Shown here: positions 42,643-50,062 of the stretch, piece after piece
Position numbering within the stretch: the first letter of the stretch is position 1
How the letters are laid out: the number at the start of each line of letters is the position of its first letter
DNA from: Hungatella effluvii
Lineage (GTDB): Bacteria; Bacillota; Clostridia; Lachnospirales; Lachnospiraceae
NCBI RefSeq assembly: GCF_003201875.1
Contig: NZ_QJKD01000007.1
Span: forward strand, 258,992-322,991
Direction: 5' to 3'
DNA: 64,000 nucleotides
Made by a program: the position numbers and the translations under genes
Notes under the pieces: model-generated
Seen by the model: the letters and a program-made list of their open reading frames with translations, nothing else
Told to the model about the DNA's origin: nothing
The model's database searches: none

Positions 42643-43977
42643 TTAGCCCTCCGTAATCTTTAGAATAACCCCCCGGTTTGCCGGCAGAGTTACCGTGATT
42701 TTCTGATCTGTAACGGGATATTCCTCCCCGTCGAGAAGATTTACCGCTGTGGTGCCGCTTACCGGGCATGGTATGGCGACGGATACATCGGCTCCGTCGT
42801 TGTTTACCGCAGTAATGACGGCATGTCCCTGATGGAACCGTGCAAATGCGTACTGCCTGTTGGTGAGAAGGAGCTCCTGATACCGTCCCCCGTGGAATTC
42901 AGGATTCTCATCATGAATGGTTCCCAGTCTGGCAATAAGATCTGTCAGGCCGCAGTGAAGTTTTTCCTCGTCTGCGATGGTGATGCGAGGCCGGAGCGCA
43001 TCATCGCTCGTCTTTGTCCGCCTGCCTTCAATCCCCCATTCTCCTCCATAATAGATGGAAGGAATTCCGGGAAGTGTGAACAGGAGTGTGTAGACGGGAT
43101 ATAGATGCTCCGGATCGTTTAGTTTGCTGGCGATCCGGTCCTCGTCGTGGTTATCTACAAAGGTGTAGAGCCTGCCGCCGATGGCCTCGAGACGCCTGAC
43201 ATTATGGGCTATTTCGAAGTAATTGTGGTCGTTGTGTCCGGAATAAATGCTTTTGTGCAGCTCATAATTGGTGACGGAATGAAGCATCTCATCATTCACC
43301 CATCTGCTGTAATCGCCGTGAATCACCTCGCCCATCAGCCAGAAATCATCCTTCATGGCGGAGGTCTGGCTCCTTAGCTCCTTCATGAAGCCAAAGTCAA
43401 GCACGTTGGCACAGTCAAGGCGGATTCCGTCGATATCGAAGGTATCGACCCAGAACCGGATCGTATCAAATAAATACTGTTTTACATCGGGATTCCACAG
43501 ATTCAGACAGGGCAGTTCGTAATGACCCTGCCAGGCCTCATAGCCAAAGGAATCTCCCAGCGGACTGTTCCAGCCGAAGTTCACGCCCTTATACCAGTCA
43601 CGGTAAGGAGAACTCTCCCGGTTTGCAGCAATGTCCAGAAATGCGAAGAACTCCCGGCCTGTGTGGTTGAAAACTCCGTCAACCACCACTTTGATGTCCG
43701 ATTCATGACACAGGGAAACGAAGTTTTTGAAGCTTTCATTGGTTCCCAGACGGCGGTCTACCGTGCGGTAGTCCCGCGTGTCATACCCGTGTGAGGAGGA
43801 CTCAAACAGTGGCCCGATGTAAATGGCGTTACAGCCAAGTGACCGGATATGAGGAATCCATTGATCCATTTCCTCAAAACGGTCTGTAACGTCGGCTCCG
43901 GAATTCTCTTTCGGCGCCCCCGTTAACCCTAAGGGATACATATGATAAAATACCCCTTTTTCATACCACTTGCTCAT
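42643..43977 (-). CDS. GH13 alpha-amylase-family enzyme (cyclomaltodextrinase/maltogenic type)
   Basis: A 444-residue cytoplasmic GH13 enzyme with region I DGVFNHTG (near 100), region II GIRLDCAN with nucleophile Asp188, region III GEVIHG with Glu217, and region IV FVDNHDED with Asp278. No signal peptide or CBM48 is present. The short length and lack of N-terminal domain fit intracellular oligo-glucan hydrolases. Coupling to glgB suggests a role in glycogen or maltodextrin turnover. Confidence 0.88.
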   Translation of the reverse strand: MSKWYEKGVFYHMYPLGLTGAPKENSGADVTDRFEEMDQWIPHIRSLGCNAIYIGPLFESSSHGYDTRDYRTVDRRLGTNESFKNFVSLCHESDIKVVVDGVFNHTGREFFAFLDIAANRESSPYRDWYKGVNFGWNSPLGDSFGYEAWQGHYELPCLNLWNPDVKQYLFDTIRFWVDTFDIDGIRLDCANVLDFGFMKELRSQTSAMKDDFWLMGEVIHGDYSRWVNDEMLHSVTNYELHKSIYSGHNDHNYFEIAHNVRRLEAIGGRLYTFVDNHDEDRIASKLNDPEHLYPVYTLLFTLPGIPSIYYGGEWGIEGRRTKTSDDALRPRITIADEEKLHCGLTDLIARLGTIHDENPEFHGGRYQELLLTNRQYAFARFHQGHAVITAVNNDGADVSVAIPCPVSGTTAVNLLDGEEYPVTDQKITVTLPANRGVILKITEG

Positions 43978-44001
43978 ATACTTATCCTCCAGTGATAAAG
44001 T

Positions 44002-44220
44002 TTATACCTCCCGGCTCTTGAAGCGGCGCAGAAGGAACTGATAACGCAGCTGTGCCGCGTTTAGTTCATAGATATAGCAGTCGATCAACGTGGGATCGAC
44101 TACCTGTTCAAAATGGTTTCTTGCCGAATCGATGGCTGTTTTGGAACGCTCGATCTCCCGGCGTAAATTTTTTTCTTCCTCGGAACGGACCAGCCGTTTT
44201 CTGAATATCATGCTTTTCAT
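44002..44220 (-). CDS. DUF2508 family protein (YaaL-like)
   Basis: A 72-residue, highly charged helical protein with the family core DPTLIDCYIYELNAAQLRYQFLLRRF. The function of DUF2508/YaaL is unknown. It lies 24 bases upstream of the GH13 gene and may be first in that transcript. In many Firmicutes YaaL sits near recR, which is not the case here. Confidence 0.75.
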   Translation of the reverse strand: MKSMIFRKRLVRSEEEKNLRREIERSKTAIDSARNHFEQVVDPTLIDCYIYELNAAQLRYQFLLRRFKSREV

Positions 44221-44296
44221 CGTATTTCATCTCCAGATTAAAATAAGTCAACAGTTCTACTATAGAAAATAGTATATCTGGAAAATACCAAAATAT

Positions 44297-44713
44297 TCAT
44301 AAATTGCCTGTATTCATTGGCGAAGGCTGCTCTTTGGCAGAAGAAAGCAGTTCCTGAAGATAAGTCCCCAGTCTGCGGAGTTCCTTTGTACTGTCTGCGA
44401 TCGTCAGATAATAGTAGTTGGAAGTGCCTTCCCGGCGAACATTCACCAGCCCGGCGTCTTTTAAAATCTTTAAATGATGGGAAATGGCAGGGCGCGATAA
44501 ATTAGTCTGCTCCGTAATCTCCTTTACATTCATGCCGTGGGCTCTGTCAGGCCGGTATCCCTCCAGCAAAGCGGCGATGTTCGTCTCATGGTCATCATAG
44601 AGACCGGTGCTGGCAAGCACCCCGATGATGGAAAGTCGGACCTCGTCGCCAAGAGCAATAAACAGCGGCATGCAGTCGCGGAAAAGCTTGTTAAAATCGC
44701 CGGCTTCCAACAT
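44297..44713 (-). CDS. ArsR-family transcriptional regulator
   Basis: A 138-residue winged-helix regulator. The recognition helix region reads VKEITEQTNLSRPAISHHLKILKDAGLVNVRREG (quoted in part: LSRPAISHHLKILKDAG). The classical ELCVC metal site of ArsR/SmtB is absent (the helix before it lacks paired Cys), so it may sense something other than metal. Its promoter and a possible operator lie just upstream. No obvious target other than itself is adjacent. Confidence 0.85.
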   Translation of the reverse strand: MLEAGDFNKLFRDCMPLFIALGDEVRLSIIGVLASTGLYDDHETNIAALLEGYRPDRAHGMNVKEITEQTNLSRPAISHHLKILKDAGLVNVRREGTSNYYYLTIADSTKELRRLGTYLQELLSSAKEQPSPMNTGNL

Positions 44714-44729
44714 GTAAACTCCTCCTTTG

Positions 44730-44745
44730 GTTTAAAAAAATAAAC
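44730..44745. promoter_or_regulatory. Candidate ArsR operator
   Basis: GTTTA (44730-44734) and TAAAC (44741-44745) form an inverted repeat with a 6-bp spacer, between the -10 box and the start of the ArsR gene, where autorepression would act. Confidence 0.4.
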
Positions 44746-44752
44746 TAATTGT

Positions 44753-44781
44753 ATTTTACCATTTTAGGGAGAGAACGTCAA
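44753..44781 (-). promoter_or_regulatory. Promoter for the ArsR-family gene
   Basis: On the minus strand TTGACG (44781-44776) and TAAAAT (44758-44753) are spaced by 17 bp, 40 bases before ATG 44713. Confidence 0.75.
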
Positions 44782-44893
44782 CAAAATGAAGTGGAAAAAG
44801 CCGGGGGGTGAGATGGAAAAAAAGTCCATTCTATCAAGGCTTCGCAGTTATGTAAAGCAAATAAATGTATACAGTATATTTGTGGAAAACAGG

Positions 44894-44922
44894 TTGACTT
44901 TTAGCTTCGGATTGTGCATAAT
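44894..44922 (+). promoter_or_regulatory. Candidate promoter for the Tad pilus operon
   Basis: TTGACT (44894-44899) and CATAAT (44917-44922) with 17-bp spacing lie in the 358-bp gap before the first tad gene. The rest of the gap holds a small hairpin (GTCATA/TATGAC near 44969-44990) and nothing else I can support. Confidence 0.5.
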
Positions 44923-45071
44923 TAAGAAACATTCTTACCCCCATTCGGAGGGCAGATATGATTCACAGGGTCATAGAATTCTTTTTATGACAGCAGCGCC
45001 GATATTCCGGCACAATTCCCAGTTTTGATAAAATATAAAGAGAGAAAGAGGGGGATTTTATCGCTCAAAAT

Positions 45072-45596
45072 TTGATTTTGCTGTTGGTGCTGGCCGCTGG
45101 CGCCTATTACGATGTGCGGGAGCACCGGATTCCCAACTGGTGGGTAGCCATTTCCATGGTCTGTGGGATACTTCTTGCCATGGTGGAATCTGGAGTGCCT
45201 CCGGAGACGGCGGTTTATTTAAAAGAGGGCGGGCTGTTTCTGGCGCGTATGCTGGTGGTGACAGCACTGTTTTTTCCACTGTTTTTCTGCCGCATGATCG
45301 GAGCGGGAGATGTCAAGCTGGCCGCGCTGATCTGCGGCTACTCAGGCCTTGCCGCCGGAGCCGCGGCGATCGGCCTGGGATTTCTTATGGGGGCCTTCTG
45401 GTCTTTTCTGAAGATGATGGTGAAAGGCAGCTTTCATGAGCGCTTTAGCCATCTCACAGCCTATATCAGGCGCATTTACCATACAAAAAAAATAACGGTT
45501 TATTATGATTTTGCCAGGGACGGGGCGGAGGCGGTAATCCCGCTGGGAGTCTGTCTGCTCTTTGGGACCATGGCTTTCATCATGATACCGGGATAG
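45072..45596 (+). CDS. tadV: Prepilin peptidase TadV/CpaA (A24 family), first copy
   Basis: A membrane aspartyl protease of about 174 residues that cleaves Flp prepilin leaders. The two catalytic Asp residues are in YYDVREHRIPN (near residue 13) and GAGDVKLAAL (GxGD, near residue 77). TTG 45072 is used because no ATG or GTG is in frame before the upstream stop, but its distance from the ribosome site GGGGG (45050-45054) is too long. A non-standard ATC at 45060 would fit that site better. It opens the Tad locus and is followed by the TadZ-like gene after 10 bases. Confidence 0.75.
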   Translation: MILLLVLAAGAYYDVREHRIPNWWVAISMVCGILLAMVESGVPPETAVYLKEGGLFLARMLVVTALFFPLFFCRMIGAGDVKLAALICGYSGLAAGAAAIGLGFLMGAFWSFLKMMVKGSFHERFSHLTAYIRRIYHTKKITVYYDFARDGAEAVIPLGVCLLFGTMAFIMIPG

Positions 45597-45606
45597 GAGC
45601 AAAGGT

Positions 45607-46605
45607 GTGACAAACAGGATTATGGCGGTCTACGACGTAGACCCGTTTTATGCCGACCGGTTTGCAGATTTTGTAAACCAGAAGGAGAAGGTGCCTTTTA
45701 CCGTCATGGCGTTTACGACGCTGGAAAGGCTTAAAAATTATGCCATGGAGCATGAGATTGAATTGCTGCTGATTAACAGTACTGTGCCTAAGGAGGAGAT
45801 TGACCGCCTGGGAGCGGCCAGGGTGGTGACGCTGGCTGACGGGGAGACGGTGCCGGTCGATGGGCAATATCCGAGCGTCTATAAGTATCAGGCCACCGAC
45901 AATATCATGCGGGAGGTAATGGCATGTTACTGTGTGGGGACGATTCAGCCTGCGCTTACCGCGATTGGGAATGTTGGTGATATCATCGGTGTGTACTCCC
46001 CTGTCAACCGCTGCTTAAAGACCTCTTTTGCGCTGACTGCGGGCCAGCTTCTGTCCAGAAAATCACGGGTGCTTTATGTAAACTTAGAAGACTGCTCCGG
46101 ACTGGAAAAGCTGTTTGGGGAAGAGCACAAGGCGGATTTGTCCGACCTGCTGTATTTTTACGGACAGGGAAATTACAGCTGGGTACGGCTGAGCTCGGTT
46201 ATCTACTCCTGGGGGGATTTGGATTACATACCGCCGGTGCGGTATCCGGAGGATTTGTGCCAGATTACGGCCGAGGATATGGCAGATCTGCTGACGCGGA
46301 TTGCAAAGGAGAGCGCCTACGATATCGTGGTGGTGGATTTAGGACAGTTTGGGAAAAAGGCCGCTTCCGTGCTGGAAGTATGCAGTACGGTCTTTATGCC
46401 GGTGAAGGATGACTGCATGTCTGTGGCAAAGGTGGAGGAATTCGAAGAGTACTTAGTACGTTCGGGGCATGAGGCGCTTAAAGAGCGGATTCAAAAGATT
46501 AAGCTTCCTTATCACAGCAGTTTTGGAAGAAAGGAAAGCTATCTGGAGCAGCTGCTGTGGGGAGAGCTAGGGGATTATACGAGGCAGCTGTTGAAGGGGA
46601 GGTAA
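45607..46605 (+). CDS. tadZ: TadZ/CpaE-like ATPase with degenerate P-loop
   Basis: A 332-residue protein with an N-terminal receiver-like domain (about 1-100, YDVDPFYADRFADFVNQKE) and a C-terminal MinD/ParA-like domain. The P-loop reads GVYSPVNRCLKTSFA: Lys-Thr-Ser is kept, but the Gly residues of the ParA-type motif are lost, so nucleotide handling may be altered. Walker-like DIVVVDLGQ follows near residue 240. TadZ proteins position the pilus machine at a pole. The start is GTG 45607 with GGAG at suitable distance. Confidence 0.75.
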   Translation: MTNRIMAVYDVDPFYADRFADFVNQKEKVPFTVMAFTTLERLKNYAMEHEIELLLINSTVPKEEIDRLGAARVVTLADGETVPVDGQYPSVYKYQATDNIMREVMACYCVGTIQPALTAIGNVGDIIGVYSPVNRCLKTSFALTAGQLLSRKSRVLYVNLEDCSGLEKLFGEEHKADLSDLLYFYGQGNYSWVRLSSVIYSWGDLDYIPPVRYPEDLCQITAEDMADLLTRIAKESAYDIVVVDLGQFGKKAASVLEVCSTVFMPVKDDCMSVAKVEEFEEYLVRSGHEALKERIQKIKLPYHSSFGRKESYLEQLLWGELGDYTRQLLKGR

Positions 46606-46711
46606 TCGTAGTAACGGAACAACAGGAAAAGAACGAGAGAAAACGGCAGTCAGGTGACAGGGGGCATAAGCGATGGATCAGGAATTATGAAAGGAACTGC
46701 GGCAGGAACTG

Positions 46712-47896
46712 ATGACGGTTCTGGAGGGACAGAACCATACCAGCGACGAAGAACTGTATGAGCTGATCGACGAACGGATTCTGGAATACGGGCAGGCCAG
46801 ATACCTGCCATTAAAAGAGCGGGTGGACCTGCGCAGCAGCCTGTTTGATTCCTTCCGCAGGCTGGGAGTGCTGCAGGAGCTGGTGGATGACCGTGAGGTG
46901 ACGGAGATTATGGTGAACGGACCAGATCATATCTTCGTCGAACGGAAGGGGCGTGTGGAGGTGTGGAGCAAAGGCTTTGAGAGCACGGAGCAGCTGGAGG
47001 ATATGATTCAGCAGATTGTCAGCCGGGTTAACCGGACCGTGAATGTCTCACGGCCGGTAGCGGATGCCAGACTGCCGGATGGATCCCGTGTGCACATCGT
47101 CCTGCCGCCCATTGCATTAGATGGTCCTGCTGTGACGATCAGAAAGTTTCCGGAGCCGATTACGATGGAGAAATTAATCAGGTTTGGCTCGGTCAGCGAG
47201 GAGGCGGCTGTATTTTTAAAGAAACTGGTGACGGCGGGGTATAACATTTTTATCAGTGGAGGAACGAATTCCGGGAAAAGCACGTTTTTAAATGCGCTTA
47301 CCGCCTGCATTCCGGCAGAAGAACGATTGGTTACGGTTGAAGATTCCGCGGAACTGCAGATCCGTGCCGTTCCGAATCTGGTAAGACTGGAGGCCAGAGG
47401 GCCAAACGCAGAGGGTGAGGGCGCCGTCACGATCGCAGATCTGATTCGCGCGGCGCTCCGTATGAATCCGGACAGAATCATTGTGGGGGAGGTCCGGGGA
47501 AAGGAGGCACTGGACATGGTTATGGCTATGAATACGGGGCATGACGGCAGCTTGAGCACTGGACACGGCAACAGCCCGAAGGATATGCTGTCCAGGCTGG
47601 AGACGATGATGTTAATGGGGGCCGAACTGCCTCTGCCGGCGATCCGCAGTCAGCTGGCCTCGGCTCTTGATATTCTTGTGCATTTGGGAAGACTGAGAGA
47701 CAGGAGCAGACGGGTGCTTTCAATTGTGGAGGTGGATTGCTATGAAGAAGGGGAAATCAGGCTTCATTCCCTGTATGAGTTTGAGGAAAAGACGGAGGAA
47801 CGAAAAGGTCCGGACGCAGTTGTCTCCGGATGCCTTAAGAAAACCGGAGCACTTAAGCACACGGAAAAACTGCGGGCAGCAGGTGTTGTGTTATGA
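46712..47896 (+). CDS. tadA: TadA/CpaF secretion ATPase (N-terminus interrupted by TGA)
   Basis: This 394-residue hexameric ATPase powers Flp pilus assembly. It has the N-terminal CpaF domain (VTEIMVNGPDHIFVERKGRV near residue 70), Walker A SGGTNSGKSTF near 187, the Asp box and Walker B region PDRIIVGEVRGKEALDMV, and the His box STGHGNSPKDML. A better-placed ATG lies at 46673 behind AGGGGG, in the same frame, but its sixth codon is TGA (46688-46690). Translation may therefore start or restart at ATG 46712, losing 13 residues of the natural N-terminus. The catalytic part is intact. Confidence 0.88.
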   Translation: MTVLEGQNHTSDEELYELIDERILEYGQARYLPLKERVDLRSSLFDSFRRLGVLQELVDDREVTEIMVNGPDHIFVERKGRVEVWSKGFESTEQLEDMIQQIVSRVNRTVNVSRPVADARLPDGSRVHIVLPPIALDGPAVTIRKFPEPITMEKLIRFGSVSEEAAVFLKKLVTAGYNIFISGGTNSGKSTFLNALTACIPAEERLVTVEDSAELQIRAVPNLVRLEARGPNAEGEGAVTIADLIRAALRMNPDRIIVGEVRGKEALDMVMAMNTGHDGSLSTGHGNSPKDMLSRLETMMLMGAELPLPAIRSQLASALDILVHLGRLRDRSRRVLSIVEVDCYEEGEIRLHSLYEFEEKTEERKGPDAVVSGCLKKTGALKHTEKLRAAGVVL

Positions 47897-48623
47897 CAGG
47901 TACCGGCTGTCCGCCGGAGAGTGGTTCCAATATGCCGCGGCAGGAGCCGGTTTTGCGGCGGCCGTGTCCTATGTATTTTACCGGAGTCTGGCGGTATTTA
48001 TTCTATTGAGTCCGTTCGGACTGTGTTATCCCCTGATCAAGAAGCGAGATCTAAAAGAACAGCGTTTGAAAAAGCTTAATCTGGAATTTAAAGAAGGGAT
48101 TCTGATTCTATCTTCCTTTCTGAGCGCCGGATACTCGGTAGAGAATGCATTTTCAGCCAGTGTGAAGGAACTGGTGGTCATGTATGGACCTTCCGGTATG
48201 ATGACTTTGGAATTCAGCCATATGGAGGGACAGATTCGCATGAACCGCCCGGTTGAGCAGGTGTTGAGGGAATTTGGCGACAGAAGCGGACTGGACGATG
48301 TAAGGAATTTCGCCGAGGTATTTGCCGCGGCAAAACGAAGTGGGGGAGAACTGGTCTCGATTATTAACCACACTTCGGGCGTGATTCGTGACAAGATACA
48401 GATTCAGGAAGAGATCGCAACAATGACGGCGGCCAAACAATTTGAACAGAAGATTATGAATCTGATTCCTTTTTTCCTGGTGCTGTACGTCGATGTCAGC
48501 TCACCTGGATTCTTCGATATGATGTATCAGACCGGTGCAGGCAGAGGGATCATGACGGGGTGCCTGGTGCTTTACGCGGCAGCGTATGCTTTAGCGGGTA
48601 AAATTCTGAGAATCGAGGTGTAG
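47883..48623 (+). CDS. tadB: TadB-like pilus platform membrane protein
   Basis: An integral membrane protein of the T2SSF/GspF class. From GTG 47883 it has 246 residues, with helices near residues 15-50 and at the C-terminus, and the T2SSF core FKEGILILSSFLSAGYSVEN and DVRNFAEVFAAAKRSGGELV. The frame is open further upstream and holds ATG 47742 behind a very good GGAGGTGG, but that start would overlap tadA by 155 bases and add a basic 47-residue extension. GTG 47883, overlapping tadA by 14 bases, is preferred because homologues begin close to YRLSAGEW. Confidence 0.78.
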   Translation: MLCYDRYRLSAGEWFQYAAAGAGFAAAVSYVFYRSLAVFILLSPFGLCYPLIKKRDLKEQRLKKLNLEFKEGILILSSFLSAGYSVENAFSASVKELVVMYGPSGMMTLEFSHMEGQIRMNRPVEQVLREFGDRSGLDDVRNFAEVFAAAKRSGGELVSIINHTSGVIRDKIQIQEEIATMTAAKQFEQKIMNLIPFFLVLYVDVSSPGFFDMMYQTGAGRGIMTGCLVLYAAAYALAGKILRIEV

Positions 48624-48625
48624 CA

Positions 48626-49861
48626 ATGGGGAAATCCGTAAAATTTCCGGTTCCAAAGTTTTCTGTGGTCTGTGCCGCGGCCGGAATCATACTGTATGCA
48701 GTATTACTGATTTTTCAGGGAGGCAAATGGGTGCCCGTAGCTTCCTTGGAGCGGGCGTCCCACGGAGAAGGGGAACTCCTGTATGAGGTTATGGTTCGGG
48801 AGTTGGGGGAGGGAGGGCGGGAAATACCGGTTACGATACCGGTGAGAGACCGGCAGTATTCAGACGAGGAAGCCAAAACACTGTATGATACGGTACTCCC
48901 GGAACTGACCGACCGGATTCTGGGCGGAAACGAATCACTGGAGGCGGTTCGCGGTGATTTGGATTTAGTGCGGGTGTTGGAGCCCTACGGCTTAACGGTA
49001 CGATGGGAATCCGAGAACGCAGAACTGGTGGACTCCTTTGGTACCGTGGTAAACAGCGGCGTTTCGGAGGAAGGGGAGACGGTTTGGTTAAAAGCAGTCT
49101 TAACGGATGGAGTCCATACGCAGGAATACGACATACAGGTGACCGTGATGCCGCCGGTCTTAAATGGGGATGAGCAGCTTAAGGAAAAGATCATGGAAGC
49201 GTGCCGCCGCCTGGATACCAGGCAGAAGACAGAGAAAGAGCTTCTTCTTCCGGAGGAAGTGGACGGAAAAAAGCTGAGCTATTACCGGGAGCGTGATACA
49301 GACTACACGGTGATCCCTTTTTTAGGAGTTCTTCTTGCCTTTTTGTGGGCGGCGCGGGAGAAAATGAATGAGCAGAATGCAAAAAAACAGCGGGAGCAGC
49401 TTTTGCTTCTGGACTATTCTGAAATTGTATCAAAATTCATGGTATTTATCAGCGCGGGGATGACGATACGGACTGCCTGGGAACGGATTGCCGTGGGATA
49501 TGAAAACACAGTCCAGGGAGGAACACGGAAGCCGAGGCCTGCCTATGAAGAGATGTGTCATACGATTTCCCAGTTAAAGAGCGGAATGGCCGAGGGCAGG
49601 GCATACGGTGAATTTGGGCGAAGGTGCGGTCTGCAGCCCTACGTTAAGCTGGCGGCACTGCTGGAACAGAACCGGAAAACCGGCAGTAAGAATCTTAAAG
49701 CCGCGTTGGAGCTGGAGATGGTGACAGCGTTCGAACAGCGGAAAAACCTGGCGAAAAAACTGGGAGAAGAGGCCGGAACAAAGCTGCTGCTGCCGCTGTT
49801 TCTAATGCTTGGAGTTGTCATGGTCATGATGGTAGTGCCTGCGTTCCTGGCTTTTTACTGA
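48626..49861 (+). CDS. tadC: TadC-like pilus platform protein with Ig-like ectodomain
   Basis: A 411-residue membrane protein. After one N-terminal helix (VVCAAAGIILYAVLLIF) comes a roughly 190-residue extracytoplasmic part that includes an atrophied bacterial Ig-like segment (VRWESENAELVDSFGTVVN, about 125-145, ending in YDIQVTVMPP). A second helix near 230 leads into the cytoplasmic T2SSF domain (DYSEIVSKFMVFISAGMTIR) and C-terminal helices. Classical TadC lacks the ectodomain. It is separated from tadB by two bases and precedes the pilin gene. Confidence 0.8.
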   Translation: MGKSVKFPVPKFSVVCAAAGIILYAVLLIFQGGKWVPVASLERASHGEGELLYEVMVRELGEGGREIPVTIPVRDRQYSDEEAKTLYDTVLPELTDRILGGNESLEAVRGDLDLVRVLEPYGLTVRWESENAELVDSFGTVVNSGVSEEGETVWLKAVLTDGVHTQEYDIQVTVMPPVLNGDEQLKEKIMEACRRLDTRQKTEKELLLPEEVDGKKLSYYRERDTDYTVIPFLGVLLAFLWAAREKMNEQNAKKQREQLLLLDYSEIVSKFMVFISAGMTIRTAWERIAVGYENTVQGGTRKPRPAYEEMCHTISQLKSGMAEGRAYGEFGRRCGLQPYVKLAALLEQNRKTGSKNLKAALELEMVTAFEQRKNLAKKLGEEAGTKLLLPLFLMLGVVMVMMVVPAFLAFY

Positions 49862-49878
49862 GAAGGGAGGTGAATGGT

Positions 49879-50061
49879 ATGGAAAGGATAAAGAAAGAAC
49901 TGGCTGCATTTTTGAAGGAAGAGGATGGCGTGGGAGTAATTGAGATTGTATTGATTCTGGTGGTGCTGATCGGTCTTGTAATCATCTTTAAGAAACAGAT
50001 TACAACCCTGCTGAACAATGTATTCAAGGAAATCAACAGTCAGTCGAAAGAGGTATATTAA
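49879..50061 (+). CDS. flp: Flp-family type IVb pilin
   Basis: A 60-residue prepilin: charged leader MERIKKELAAFLKEEDGVG, cleavage likely after the Gly, then a mature pilin starting VIEIVLILVVLIGLVIIFK with Glu at mature position 5-like placement and a short polar tail. It is the major subunit of the Flp fibre and the substrate of the two A24 peptidases in this locus. ATG 49879 is chosen because AAGGGAGGTG lies eight bases before it; GTG 49870 overlaps that site. Confidence 0.9.
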   Translation: MERIKKELAAFLKEEDGVGVIEIVLILVVLIGLVIIFKKQITTLLNNVFKEINSQSKEVY

Positions 50062-50062
50062 T

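Noticed and set aside
44786..45028. 80-codon ORF in the gap before the Tad locus
   Set aside because: It spans the probable promoter region, and its product shows no recognisable family.
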